The notes: a model not told the origin generated them from the letters alone. A DNA stretch of 64,000 nucleotides from Saposhnikovia divaricata (GCA_036435485.1 CM071595.1:106322580-106386579); one strand, 5' to 3'. Shown: positions 10,369 through 22,868, counted from the stretch's first letter. Numbers and translations are program-made.

Positions 10369-10926
10369 TGATAAGCTAGAAATAGCCCAGACCCAATTAG
10401 GCCCAACTTTAAGCCCAGAGCTACACGCAGAATCATCTCATGAGAATAAGAGCAGCCCAGCCCAGAGTAATGGGCCCCGGCTCAGCCAACGTCCATACAC
10501 CTGGCGCTGACCAACACTAAAAGCGAAAGTACAACACGTGTCTACCACAGTACGGCCACGCTCTGGTCAACGGTCTCCACAATTAGGGACACGTGTCCCA
10601 CATCCCGGGAATTCAGCGGCCGGTCCCCCGATCCAACGACCAGGGGAAGAGGTAACCTACCCCTAAAACCCTAAGCCTAGGGCTATAAATACCCCTAGGA
10701 AATAAGGTTTAGGGGTTAGCCATTATTACACACCTACACACATTTATTACTCTTGTGATACTCTACTTGATTATTATCTTCCAAAGCCAACTCTTATTCT
10801 CACGCCGGAGGCACCTCGGGGCCAAATCCCCCCTCCGGTGTTGTTTTGCAGACACCCCACCACAGCTACACCCCTTCCGAGGCAGGAGTTGGTGAGGAAG
10901 GACCCGATCGAGATTTGGAATTATCA
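10369..10926 (+). repeat. gypsy-1 3' LTR (558 bp)
   Basis: TGATAAGCTAG to TTATCA, followed by the target duplication TAGAT. It is shorter than the 5' LTR by a net 75 bp because of a deletion of about 85 bp just after GGGCCCCGG. Confidence 0.93.
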
Positions 10927-10931
10927 TAGAT

Positions 10932-12545
10932 GTTATATTTTAATCGTATTTTCCTTAATTATGATAGATGGTCTATGGAAAAGAAGATAGAAGAAGTGGT
11001 TACTCTGTATAACAGAAGTGAAATAAGGATGCATGTTGATTTGGTCGTATATGCTTGCTTATATTATTGTTCCACATGTCAAAACTGATTATTGTTTCTT
11101 AATTTTAGATTTTCATATGTTCTTAAAAAGCTTCCGCAAATTAAATAGATGATTCGTCAACTATTGCTTACCAACTGTATTCACTGGAGTAAATTTAAGT
11201 ACTGAGAAAGACTGCGTTTATTTACTTAAGATGTTTATGGGGTTCTCAAGGATAATGTTTAGAGCACAGAAATTATGCTTTTGCACAAGCCAAGATTGCA
11301 TGAAGACTCATATTCATTTTCTTGAATCCATGACCAGCTCTTTTCCTATACTACCAATTGAAAATTTTGTTTTTCTATACAGTATTTGGATGAAATTTGA
11401 ACTTTGACCAAGACAGATTTCATCAATTGTATAAGTTGACCTCGTTGGAGATTTGGGATGCATACGAAAATTCTATGGCCGGCAGAGGTTCACCGAACGC
11501 CCTGAAACATGAATATGCTTTAGCATATGCATAGGACCTACTGATTTTACTTGCTCTGAGTGAGGAACAAAGATATTACTGGTTTTAATGGCCACAAAAT
11601 CTCCAGTACATTTTCAAGGAGATCTCAATGGGTGGTATACTGCATACATGGTTGTTTTGCTTGAATGATTGTAGCTTTACCTGGTTTTTTTGTCGCATTA
11701 TGTGAGCTTGCGTTTTCATTCTAGCGTACATCAAAACCAGTACATATCATCATATAACTTAACTAAACTTTAAACAACATCAACGAGGCATGCATAGCTT
11801 AACATCAGTTAAGAACATATCTTACAATAATCAACGTAACGTTCTGGCGTTGGTGTGTAAGTGTGTGTATTTAACCATGTAGCATAGCTTTAACATGACA
11901 TAATCCCTCAAACTACTACACGTTTCACGTCTGAGATGCGAGAAAATAAAATCAGACATGCATTGTACCGATTATTTTAATAATCTAAGTATTGACCTTG
12001 CTTCGAAAAACTTGCTCAAGTCTGAAGTCTTAAAAGAACTCTGACTGCCCACTGGGAGGACAAGTATATGAAATACAGAAACTCAATCAAGCAACAATTA
12101 TGTACAACCAAAACAACTTTTCTTTTATGCTTCTCGTTGAACGGAGGTGCAAACTCCAAAGAAGAACAACATCTGGAGACTCTCATCCAATGGAGTAACG
12201 CTGAACAAAGAGGTAGTTCAGGTCTTTAAAGTCACAAGGTCTAACATCATCAATTCTAACGCACTCCATGAACTTCAAAACTGAATCTCAAATGTGATTA
12301 AGGTAAAATTATATCAAATTGTTTTACCGAGATGCTGAAGCATAATTCTTGGTGGTTACAGAGCATATAAAGGCAGATATCTATTATACTTCTTGCACGG
12401 TAAGTTCAAAACCAAAATCCAGATAATGTAAAAGCACGACTTAGAAGCCAAATTATACCAAAGGGTTACAAACTTGAAATGACCAAAACAATGAAAACAC
12501 ACATACCCAGATCTCTATTTCATCTTCTTCTAATCTCCAGTCTTC
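10932..12545. other. Spacer without a recognisable gene
   Basis: About 1.6 kb of AT-rich DNA between gypsy-1 and the LRR pseudogene. No long ORF, terminal repeats or RNA gene were recognised. The right part (about 12100-12545) lies downstream of the minus-strand LRR pseudogene and may hold its former 3' UTR. Confidence 0.5.
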
Positions 12546-14480
12546 TTACCTTAAGGCCCAATCCTCTGGCAATGATCCTGTGCACCATTTTGGTTTTCCT
12601 ACCATGAACATAATGTATCCTACAACGAATCCCACCAGCACTCCACACCCATATCCAATCGCTACAGCTTCCCAAGTAAAACCACTGAAAAAGAAAACAT
12701 CATCCTCATCATCTCCATTTTTTTCTTGTTGCGTCATGCCAATGCACTTTTTCGACAGTTGACGTCCACATAGCCCAAAATTCCCAGCATAGCTATCATT
12801 TTCAAATGTATTAAACTGAGCTCCTTCTGGAACATGACCAGAAAGATCATTCTGAGAGAGATTTAGATGTGATAGAGAATATACACTCGTGAGCTGTTGA
12901 GGAATTACTCCAACGAGTAGGTTGAAAGAGAGATCTAGTGATTCTAGCATCGACAATTTTTCAATTAAGGATGGTATATGGCCTGTGAGATTATTGTGAA
13001 ACAGATTGAGATATCTGAGTGACTCCAAATTTCCAATGTATTCAGGAATCTCCCCTTCGAACTTGTTTCTCAATAAGTCAATGGTTGTGAATACAGTCGG
13101 AATTCTAATGAACTCAATCTCTACCCCTTTTATCACCATGATCACTCTATCACTATAACGAGAATTGCCCATATAACTTCTTTCTAGTTTGTTGACATCA
13201 GCATATATCATCCCTTTCAAGTTTTGGATATACTTTGCTGGTAAAGGACCCGAGAACTCATTGTCGGAGAGGTCAATGATTCTCAAGCTAGGAATGGGTG
13301 TCTATCTTAGAGACATTGGTTATGATATCGAAGAATTTATTTGATTTCAAATTAAGAACTTGGAGATTTTGAAGGGTTTGCAGACACTAAGGGAAGATAT
13401 CGTTTATTTGATTACTTCAAAGTAATCAAATTCAGAAAAAGGAGGAGGAATTGTTCCTTCCAGTTTATTGCCATGCAAATTTAAACTTCTCAGTTTACGG
13501 AAATTTATCAAAGTTGATGGGATACTTCCCCCAGTACTATTCATCCTGAGATAAAACATGGAAAGACTGAACGTAGTTTAAACTTCTTTTACATGAGGGA
13601 AGTACACCACTTAAATTGTTATGAGACAATTGAGAATATCGAGATCCCTGGAGAATATTAGATTGGAGATCGAGATAACTCAGTTTTTTCCAGGAAAGAT
13701 GCTCAAGGCCACTTGTCAGGCTGTTGTGAGAAAGATTCAAACAATTTAGAGAGTGCATGGAACCAAGCCACTAAGGATTTTCTCCATAAATTTGGTTTTT
13801 AGACAGATCCAGGTAAGCAAGGCTCTTTGCAGTTCATACGAAATGTTGGAACTCCTCGATCTTGCAAGACGCTAAAAGCAAATTCTGAATTCTAGGAGGG
13901 ACCATGGCAGTACTTGTACTTCTCACTGATAGACTATTATGAGAGAGATCAAGGATGTCAAGGTGTTCGAGGGGTGAAAACATTTCAATACCTAAGACAC
14001 CACTGAATTTGTTTGAAGAAAAGTAAAGGGAAGTGAGGTTCACGAGTTCAGAAAATGAGTGTGGAATGGTTCCATATAGTAAATTGTTGCTACAAGAAAA
14101 ACCTTGCAGCAACGACTTTGAGGATTCGAACTCATGTACATGTCCTGTGAACTTATTAAAACCTATATACAGATTTGTTAATGATGGAAAATCAAAAAAC
14201 TGAGACGGTATTGTCCCGTTTAGAGAGTTATCTGACAAATCAAAAAAGTCAGAATAGGAAGAGTAAGCTTGGAAGCCAGAGGCCCAGTAAGTGAGTTTTC
14301 TGACAGATCTAAAAAGATGAGTTATCTAAAGTTGGAAACCCAAGAAGGGAATTGACCTCCAAGCTTACTCTTTTAGCTACTGCAATATTAGTCTCTCTAT
14401 ATTGACCGGGAACCAGAACAAATTGAAGACTATAAGGCTTGATTTGAGAATTGCCCTTTGAGAGCTACTTAGGAAGCAAC
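12546..14480 (-). pseudogene. LRR receptor-like protein (Cf-9/RLP type), decayed and truncated
   Basis: Family members are plasma-membrane immune or developmental receptors without a kinase. Minus-strand pieces in order: 14238-13834 (LRRs such as LTSLYFSSNKFSG and LDILDLSHNSLS), 13758-13537 (LNLSHNSLTSGL), and an intact C-terminal block 13286-12546 of 246 codons. The last has four LRRs, the family-typical NLSQNDLSGHVPEGAQFNTF, NFGLCGRQLSKKC, an acidic spacer, a transmembrane helix (GYGCGVLVGFVVGYIMF, GxxxG-rich) and a short tail ending EDWALR. Frameshifts and stops (for example TAG near 13301) separate the pieces. The 5' end is lost: copia-1 begins at 14485 and I find no signal peptide or further LRRs beyond 20058. 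Confidence 0.88.
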
Positions 14481-14484
14481 AATG

Positions 14485-15035
14485 TGTTAGAATTCAAACA
14501 CGTTTTCCAGAAACAAGGCAGCAGGTGATCAGTCAAAGATAGAAGCTGGATTTGAATAGAAAACAACCAAATAAAAAGTTGACAGCATAAGCATGCAATA
14601 TGGAAAGAAGATTCTCATTTACACCCAAGTCAAATACGTGTGCAGTTGTGTTTTTATGAAGACCAAGAAAAAAGGTGGGCTATGCAAAATATAATACACG
14701 GCTCAAATGTAAACTGAAGAAAACAAAAATGGCACACACATGTGAAGCAAAGAAGATGCTGGTACAATAGTCAATATAGTAGGCTTATAATAAATATATA
14801 TCTTATGTAAGGCATGACGTTAGAGTGTATCTTTAGCCTATAAATAAGGTTAGTTGTTGTATTTGTTTAACACACCAAGTGAGATAAAGAAAAACAAGAG
14901 TGATACACCAGAAGGAAAAGAGAGTCGAAGCTCGGTCTTGTATTGAAGGAAAAGGCTATAGCCTGTATTATAAAAGTGTTGTTGTGTTTGTTTTAAAGTA
15001 ATATCTTGTTCTTAAAGCTCATTACGTTTCCAACA
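14485..15035 (+). repeat. copia-1 5' LTR (551 bp)
   Basis: TGTTAGAATTC to TTTCCAACA. A TATA-like CTATAAATAAGG occurs near 14840. Confidence 0.94.
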
Positions 15036-15038
15036 AAG

Positions 15039-15050
15039 TGGTATTAGAGC
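15039..15050 (+). other. copia-1 primer-binding site
   Basis: TGGTATTAGAGC differs by one C-to-T change from the common plant copia PBS TGGTATCAGAGC, complementary to the 3' end of initiator tRNA-Met. It starts three bases after the LTR. Confidence 0.85.
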
Positions 15051-15251
15051 CAAAGGTTCCAGGTTCGCGTAAAAGAAGGAAGGAGCTGAAATTTCGAGTT
15101 TTTTGAAGGTGGTCAAAACTCCGCTTTGAGGACACCATTAGATTGGTCTCGCTGATACGAGTCCAGAGGTATCTTCGGAATTAAAAAACGAAGCCGTACG
15201 AGCTGTTGGAAGTTTTCAGCGAAGAAGATGATGAATAGTGACTAAACAAAT

Positions 15252-15398
15252 TACAATTTGGTCACTGATTTTTCCCAGAAATTACAGTTTGGTCCCTGAG
15301 GTTTCAAAATTTACATATTAGCCCCTGGAGTTTTTCAAAAATCACAGTTTGGTCCCGAAAGTTTTCTAAACCTTACACATTGGTCCCTAAGGTTTGAA
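15252..15398 (+). repeat. Degenerate ~31-bp tandem repeat in the copia-1 leader
   Basis: Five imperfect units of the type ACAGTTTGGTCCCTGAGGTT follow one another in the untranslated leader, the last running directly into the first gag ATG at 15399. No long ORF covers them. Confidence 0.75.
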
Positions 15399-18300
15399 AT
15401 GACGAATATGATGCAACCGAATATTCCAAAATTAACGTCTACAAATTACGGGAATTGGAGTATCCAAGGTGTTACTCGGTTCCTACGATAACTGGGATAT
15501 TGTAGAAAGTGGGCACAACGAGCCCGCAGATGCAACCGCCGAAGCAGCTCTTCCGAATGCCGAGAAGATAGCGTTGAAGGAGTCCCGGAAAAAAGACAAA
15601 AAGGCGTTATTTACAATTTTTCAAGGTATCGACGAATCAACCTTCGAAAAAATCTCGGAAGCAAAGACGGCAAAAGGTGCATGAGAGATTTTGCAAAAAT
15701 CATTCCAAGGAGTTGAGAAAGTAAAAAAGGTGCGGCTCCAAGTCCTTCGTGGCGAGTTCGAGAATATCAAGATGAAGTCCTCAGAAAATATCGGTGAATA
15801 TGTTACGCGTTTTAAAACGGTAACAAATGAGATGAAAAGAAACGGTGAAAGTCTCGATGATGTTCGGGTCATGGAAAAGCTCCTCCGCTCGCTAACAAGA
15901 AAATTTGATTTTGTTGTTACTGCTATCGAGGAGTCGAAAGATTTGTCCATAATCTCTATTGATGAACTGGTTGGTTCACTTCAAGCGCATGAGCAGCGGA
16001 TGAACCAATATGATGATGCAAGCCATTTAGAAAAGGCGTTGCAAAGTAAGATGTCAATCAGTGAAAATTCAAGCAGTAGCAGTTTTTCACGAGGCAGAGG
16101 TGGCTACAGAGGAGGCTACCATGGTGGACGAGGACGTGGAAGACAATCTTTCAACAGAGGCAAAAATTCTCAAGATTATCAACCATCTGGTCGTGGTCAA
16201 AATTTTAGAGGCCGAGGAAGAGGCGGATTCCAACAAAGAGGTGATAAGTCTCAACTTCAGTGTTACAATTGTAATAAATATGGTCACTTCAGTTACGAGT
16301 GTAGATCACCGAAGGTGGAAGAAAGGAGTCATTTTGCAGCCGCAAGAGAAGATAAAGATGTGGGTTCCGCTATGTTCCTCACTTACAAAGGAGATGACGA
16401 AGGCAAGAAGAATACATGGTATCTTGATTCGGGAGCCAGCAACCACATGTGTGGCCACAAGGAATTATTTACGGAGATAGACGACACCATCAGTGGAGAA
16501 GTTACTTTTTGTGACTCGTCAAAAATTCTAGTCAAAGGGAAAGGCACTGTTACGATTGTGACAAAGAGAGGTGATATAAAGTATATAAATGATGTTTATT
16601 ATATACCTGCTTTGAAAAGTAATATCATCAGTCTTGGACAACTTGTGGAGAAGGGATATAACATACAGATGCAGGATAATTCTCTTATCATCAGAAATCA
16701 GATTAGAGAATTAATTGCAAACGTGGAGATGTCAAAGAATCGTCTCTTCACACTTGATATGCAGACAAATGTGCAGAAGTGTTTGAAGTCAGTCATTAAA
16801 AATGACTCGTGGTTATGGCACTTGAGATTTGGTCATCTTGGATTTACTGGCTTGAAATTATTGTCAAGGACAAAGATGGTGGATGGTTTGCCAGAAATCA
16901 ATGAACCAAATCAGTTGTGCGAAGCATGTGTTAAAGGGAAGCAACACCGACAAAGCTTTCCAGTTGGAAAATCATGGCGAGCTAGATGGCCGTTGGAGAT
17001 TGTTCATACGGATATAGCTGGTCCATTTGATATTGCATCATTTGGAGGAAACAGGTATTACCTAACATTTATTGATGATTTCAGCAGAAAAAGTTGGGTA
17101 TATATCTTGAAAGAAAAAGCGGAGGCTCTTGATAAATTCAAGGAGTTCAAAGCTATGGCAGAAAAGCAAAGTGGCCATTATTTGAAGGTACTTCGATCAG
17201 ATAGAGGAGGCGAGTACACTTCAAACTTGTTCAGAAGTTTTTGCAGAGCACATGGAATAAATCATTAGTTGACAACGGCATATACTCCACAACAAAATGG
17301 TGTTGCAGAATGAAAGAATCGCACCATTCTAGACATGGCAAGGAGCATGGTGAAAGCAAAACATATGCCAAGGACTTTCTGGGCTGAAGCCGTTCTATGT
17401 GCAGTTTATTTGTTGAATCGTTGTCCAACTAAAAGTGTCAGAAACAAAACTCCAAATGAAGCATGAAGTGGTAGTAAACCATCAGTTGGGCATCTCAGAA
17501 TATTTGGGTGTATTGCATATGCCCATGTTCCCGATCAGAAAAGAAAGAAGTTTGATGACAAAGGCGAGAAGTGTATCTTTACCGGATATGACAAAAGAAG
17601 CAAGGCGTACAGACTCTATAATCCCCTGACAAAGAAATTAATCATTTCTCGAGATGTTGAGTTCGATGAATCTGATTACTGGAGATGGAGCGAGGAAGAA
17701 AGAAAAGTTGCAGGCTTATTCTTTAATGATGATGATGATGATGGTGATGACTCCAACATAGAAGATGGCGGAGATGATTATCCAACTCATCCACAAAGTC
17801 CAAATCAACAAACTCTTGCCTCGACACCATCGAGTTCAGGAAGCAGCAGTAGCAGCAGTTCAGGGGGAGCACCCAGAAATATGTGAAGTCTGGATAGTAT
17901 ATATGAGGCGACAAGTCCGGTAGAAACATCCTTTGATTATTCTTTATTTTGTTTGATGGCTGAATGTGATCCAGTTACATTTGAGGAAGCTTCTGAAGAA
18001 AGCAAATGGAACAAAGCCATGGATGAAGAAATTGGTGCAATCAAGAAGAATTATACTTGGGAGCTTACAAGTCTTCCAGAAGGACACAAACCAATTGGTG
18101 TCAAATGGGTCTACAAGACAAAGACCAATCAAGATGGAGAAGTGGAAAAATACAAGGCAAGGCTAGTGGCTAAAGGCTACAAGCAAAGATACGGGATTGA
18201 CTATGATGAGGTATTTGCTCCAGTTGCAAGAGTTGATACCATAAGACTTCTTACAGCAATTGCAGCTCAGAACCAGTGGAAGATCTACCAGATGGATGTG

Positions 18301-19500
18301 AAGTCTACATTCCTAAATGGTTATCTTGAAGAAGAAGTCTACATCGAGCAACCACCCGGATATGTTCAGAAAGGCCAAGAAAATAAAGTCTACAGACTAA
18401 AGAAAGCACTGTACGGGTTGAAGCAAGCCCCGAGAGCATGGAACACAAGGGTTGATGAATACTTTCAGAAGAATGGTTTTGTGAAGAGTCCATACGAGCA
18501 TGCACTCTACACCAAAACAAATTCAGGGGGAGATATTATGATCGTGTGCTTATACGTGGATGACATGATCTTTACCGGAAACAACCCTGGTATGTTTGAT
18601 GATTTTAAGAAAGTCATGACTAACGAATTTGAGATGACAGATATTGGTCAAATGTCATACTTTCTTGGAGTCGAGGTGAAGCAAAGCAAAGATGGGATTT
18701 TTATGTCTCAGAAAAAATATGCCGAGCAGATTTTAAGCAAGTTCAGAATGGAAGAATGCAAGCCGGTGAGCACGCCCGCAGAAACGAGCATAAAGCTCAG
18801 AAATGATTCAACGAGAGAGTCGGTAAATCCGACATTGTTCAAAAGTTTGGTTGGAAGTCTGAGGTACCTAACTTTCACTCGCTCGGATATTATGTATGCA
18901 GTTGGACTGGTTAGTAGGTACATGGAGAAGCCGAAGCAAGATCACTTCATGACAGCTAAAAGAATTTTGAGGTACATTAAAGGTACACTTGATCATGGTC
19001 TATTTTACACGCATTCTCAAGATTCAAAATTAGTTGGCTACTCAGATAGTGATTATGGTGGAGATTTGGATGACGGGAAAAGCACTTCAGGATATGCTTT
19101 TCATATCGGTTCAGCGATATTTTCATGGTCATCAAAGAAGCAACAGACAGTAGCTCTGTCAACATGTGAGGCGGAGTATATGGCAGCAACAGCATGCGCA
19201 TGTCAAGCTACGTGGCTAGGCTACATATTGAGCGAGCTAAATCTCGCAAAGGAGGATCCAGTTACTATATACGTGGATAACAAATTTGCTATCTCACTTG
19301 CAAAGTATCCGGTGTCACAGAGTCGAAGCAAGCACATCAACATCAAATATCATTTCATACGAGAGCAGGTGAATGACAAAATTGTGGAGTTGGTGCACTG
19401 CAAAACCAAAGACAACTTAGCAGATATTTTCACGAAGCCGTTGAAGCCGGAGTTATTTCAGAAAATGAAGAAGAAGCTCGGAATGGAAAGTCGAGTTTGA
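15399..19500 (+). pseudogene. gag-pol: copia-1 gag-pol polyprotein with five in-frame stops
   Basis: After an early frameshift near 15466 a single frame runs to 19500. It holds gag (DUF4219/UBN2-like; ENIGEYVTRF near 15790), an RGG-rich stretch (about 16090-16230), the zinc knuckle CYNCNKYGHFSYEC (about 16261), protease WYLDSGASNHMCG (about 16420), integrase zinc domain (HLRFGHLG ... CEACVKGKQH, about 16820-16950), integrase D-D-E core (DIAGPF, SDRGGEY, then QQNGVAE), RT with YVDDM (about 18554), and RNase H (SDSDYGGD, CEAEYMAA) to ADIFTKPL. Stops: TGA 15682, TAG 17266, TGA 17311, TGA 17464, TGA 17884. There is otherwise no frame loss, so decay is almost purely by point mutation. RT-RNase H (17953-19500, 515 codons) is uninterrupted. 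Confidence 0.93.
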
Positions 19501-19507
19501 GGGGGAG

Positions 19508-20058
19508 TATTAGAATTCAAACACGTTTTCCAGAAACAAGGCAGCAGGTGATCAGTCAAAGACAGAAGCTGGGTTTGAATAGAAAACAACCAAATAAAAA
19601 GTTGGCAGCATAAGCATGCAATATGGAAAGAAGATTCTCATTTACACCCAAGTCAAATACGTGTGCAGCTGTGTTTTTATGAAGACCAAGAAAAAAGGTG
19701 GGCTATGCAAAATACAATACACGGCTCAAATGTAAACTGAAGAAAACAAAAATGGCACACACATGTGAAGCAAAGAAGATGCTGGTACAATAGTCAATAT
19801 AGTAGGCTTATAATAAATATATATCTTATGTAAGGCATGACGTTAGAGTGTATCTTTAGCCTATAAATAAGGTTAGTTGTTGTATTTGTTTAACACACCA
19901 AGTAAGATAAAAAAAAACAAGAGTGATACACCAGAAGGAAAAGAAAGCCGAAGCTCTGTCTTATATTGAAGGAAAAGGTTATAGCCTGTATTATAAAAGT
20001 GTTGTTGTGTTTGTTTTAAAGTAATATCTTGTTCTTAAAGCTCATTACGTTTCCAACA
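19508..20058 (+). repeat. copia-1 3' LTR (551 bp) with PPT
   Basis: The purine run GAGGGGGAG (19499-19507) is the PPT. The LTR begins TATTAG, a G-to-A change from the canonical TG start seen in the 5' LTR, and ends CCAACA, followed by CAATG. Confidence 0.93.
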
Positions 20059-22080
20059 CAATGCACCTTCAAATGGAAAAACTAATAATGCACCTTTTGT
20101 TTCTTTCATCTTTGATTTTGTCTGTTACATTTTTTCCCAATTTTTTTTACCAACTGTAACCAATTCGGTTTTCATAACTTTCATGATTCATCAAGCAAAA
20201 CCAATACCGATTACAAAATTTGTTGTACATAGCGAACCAAAACAACATGAAGTTTTTCTGTGCATGGCTAGAGGGCTACTTTAAATAACATATAATTGTT
20301 TCAACTTTTTTAGAGTAAAATCAATGCCAAAAATAATTTTTTTGTCCAAAGTTAAAATTCTAATTACGAATAACGGGGTGAGAGTTTGCACCTAGACGAC
20401 TACGAGAAATAAGTCTTGTCGCTAGACTATAAGAGTCTTGTGGGAGACTCTTTGGTCACTGTTGCCAGGTAACTCCTGCTGGTTTCTTGCTGATTCTGAT
20501 TGAGCCTGGGACAAACACTTTCTTGCTGCATTTCAAGAGTAGAACATTTTGGTTCTCAGGTTATTTAATAACTATATAGCCTTAATCCCATGGTGACAGG
20601 AAGTCAATAACCCACCCCGCCACACTGAGTTGTCTTTCTAACTAAGCTCATGTCATCCTATTGTTGTGTATTAACATTTTTACAAATTATTAGCCTTATG
20701 ACAACGACCATGTTAACAGACAAGAAACGTTTTTTGCACTATAGTAGTACTAATGAAACCGGTTGAAAACTTGGAAAACTATGAGTGTTATAAGCCAGAT
20801 TACCATAATAAAAAGTTCGGTCAACTTGACTACAAAAAAGTCAAATAAGATAAAAGATAAAGTATGAAATTATTATTCTATCATTTTGTTGAATACCAAA
20901 ATCATAACTGTTACAACCCTCATAATAATATATTTATTAAATAGGCAGTTTTATATTTAGTATATTGATGTATATATTACTTATTTAGATTGTATTGTTA
21001 TTCATAGAAACAAAAGAGACTTGATTTCTCAATATTGGAGAACTAAAGATTTATTTATTTATTTCACAAAATAGTAGGTGCCTCATTTTCACTATTATTA
21101 ATATTTGAGTGTCAAATTTACATGCTTATAATTAATGTGTGTATAAATATATGCAAATCAAATTACTCAATGCAATTTATGAAAATTACTCTACTGTCCT
21201 CTCTACTTTGAATAAAGTGTGCATGTAACCTAATTTTTTGTGCAGTGTATACCTAATTTCTGTGCACTGCATTTACCTTATTTCGCATCATTTATATCTT
21301 GTGCACTATATTTTTTAATATACATTTAATTTATTTCTCATCATTTATATCTTATTTTATCAAAAATCATATTTCATTTAAAATATACATTATACATTTA
21401 TATTCATTTAAATATACATTGTACTTAATATTACATTCATATTCATGTATGGATACATTTAATTTATATTATCAAGATTATTAAAATAAATAGTAGTATA
21501 TGTATATAAATAGAGCATTGTATCATTTTTTGTCACCAACCTTATTTGTCACCAACCTCGTAACTCCATCAACTCAACTCACTGTGTCCAACTGCATGCA
21601 ACAAAGATAACCTAAACAACCCATCCCATCTTCCTCCTCAACTCCACCTGAAAACATCACCTATCCATCTAACATAAAGACATCATGTGTGTGGAAAAGA
21701 TAATCTTTCTAGCTATCGACCTAATGTAAGCATCAATTTTTTTTTTTAATTTTTATTATGTACAGAAAGTTCATATTATTTTTCATTACATTTCATGTTA
21801 TGTTAAAAAATAATTTATAAATATTCCCTTTACTAAAATTTATTAGTTCAATAATTAAAAATATAATAATTTATTAGATTTTGGTTCAGATTTCATGAAG
21901 ATTATGTACAAGGGATGCTCCTCTAAAGTCTAGGGTTAAGAACTGGAAATTGATACGTGGCTAAATGATAATATGTAATTTAGTCAAGTATATATAATAC
22001 ATTTGATAATTATTAATGTTTTTTATTGTGTGTTTAATATTAAATGTTCTTGTTATGTGTTTATTATATGTAATTACTCA
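20059..22080. other. AT-rich spacer, no gene recognised
   Basis: About 2 kb of low-complexity AT-rich sequence. A short ATG frame at 20062-20160 resembles a signal peptide but is only 32 codons and lacks support. A 61-codon frame at 21299 is low-complexity. I see no terminal repeats or RNA gene. Confidence 0.5.
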
Positions 22081-22400
22081 TTTAAAATAAAAAATATTAA
22101 TAACATGATATATATAATTTTAATTTTAAAATACAAAAATTTGTTTCTAGAATATTAAAATAAGTACTACATCTTATAATGACTCATAATTGTAATAATC
22201 TATTTAAAAATAAAATTTATTAATAACATGATATATATAATTTGAATTTTTAAATATAAAAATTTGTATCTAAAATAAGTACAAATATTTTATGATGACT
22301 CATAATTATATTAATATATTTAAAAATAAAAATTATTAATAAAATGATATATGTTGTTTGAATTTTAAAATATAAAATTTTATTTTTAAAATCCTAAATA
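22081..22400. repeat. AT-rich ~118-bp direct repeat, about 2.7 copies
   Basis: The motif ATTTAAAAATAAA..ATTAATAA.ATGATATAT followed by GACTCATAAT recurs starting near 22081, 22201 and 22317. The copies are imperfect. Confidence 0.65.
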
Positions 22401-22448
22401 TTGTATTACTTCTATGTGTTACAGCATGAAATCAACATAACATCTATG

Positions 22449-22868
22449 GGTTTCACGTTATGTGTTTAGTGGCATGAAATCAATAAGCATTTATTACATT
22501 TCCTCCATTTAATACACATAGAGGATATAAGAGTAATATACTAGTCTATATTGAGTAAATTTGATTTTCATTTAGCAATGTTATTATATTTTAGGCTCTT
22601 ATGATCCGTATATATTTCGCACTTCTCCCCGTATAGATAATATCTCCATATCTTAAGTGCAAAAACGATGGCAGCTAGTTCTAAATCATGGGTTTCGTAT
22701 CTCAACTCATATTCTTTTAACTGTCTAGAAGCATAAACAATTACTTTTCAATAAAACAGGTTTCACGCTGAAGCATTTATTACATTTCCTCCATTTAATA
22801 CACGTAGAGAATATAAAAGTAATAAACTAGTCTATATTGAGTAAACTTGATTTGCATTTAGCAATCAT
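22449..22868. repeat. Direct repeat pair flanking a retroelement fragment
   Basis: Left copy about 22449-22580 and right copy about 22760-22868 share TTTCACG, then AAGCATTTATTACATTTCCT through TTTAGCAAT with few mismatches. The right copy lacks about 23 bp near its start. The 150-bp chromovirus fragment at 22598-22747 lies between them. Confidence 0.85.
22598..22747 (-). pseudogene. Chromovirus RT/RNase H fragment
   Basis: Minus-strand translation gives about 50 uninterrupted residues including YASRQLKEYELRY, THDLELAAIVFALKIW and GEKCEIYTDHK. This aligns almost residue for residue with the RT-RNase H junction of gypsy-3 (around 57600-57750). No LTR, other pol domain or target duplication accompanies it. 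Confidence 0.88.

Larger units (their letters stand above)
241..10926 (+). mobile_element. gypsy-1: complete Ty3/gypsy LTR retrotransposon, Tat lineage
   Basis: The element is bounded by two LTRs that begin TGATA and end TTATCA, with a perfect 5-bp target duplication TAGAT at 236-240 and 10927-10931. The order LTR, PBS, gag, protease, RT, RNase H, second RNase H, integrase, long 3' region, PPT, LTR, together with the archaeal-type second RNase H, is the signature of the plant Tat lineage. The 3' region holds a tandem array and an antisense gene. By eye the LTRs differ at about 15 aligned positions plus indels. Sense lesions (frameshifts near 1650, 2443 and 4220; stops at 2559, 3018 and 6431) make it non-autonomous. 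Confidence 0.95.
14485..20058 (+). mobile_element. copia-1: complete Ty1/copia LTR retrotransposon
   Basis: Two 551-bp LTRs, a 5-bp target duplication CAATG (14480-14484 and 20059-20063), a tRNA-iMet-like PBS, and gag-protease-integrase-RT-RNase H in copia order. The RT and integrase style resembles the Tork (Tnt1-like) lineage, judged by eye. It inserted at the truncated 5' end of the minus-strand LRR pseudogene. LTRs differ at about 13 of 551 positions, nearly all transitions. Confidence 0.95.

Noticed and set aside
12546..13286. Possibility that the 246-codon LRR frame is a small intact receptor gene
   Set aside because: It starts without its own ATG or signal peptide after an in-frame stop, and matches only the C-terminal part of RLP receptors.
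20062..20160. Short plus-strand frame resembling a signal peptide next to the copia-1 insertion
   Set aside because: Only 32 codons, on the opposite strand to the LRR pseudogene, with no downstream exon or splice donor.
21299..21484. 61-codon frame in AT-rich spacer
   Set aside because: Low-complexity Ile/Phe/Tyr-rich translation, as expected by chance in such sequence.
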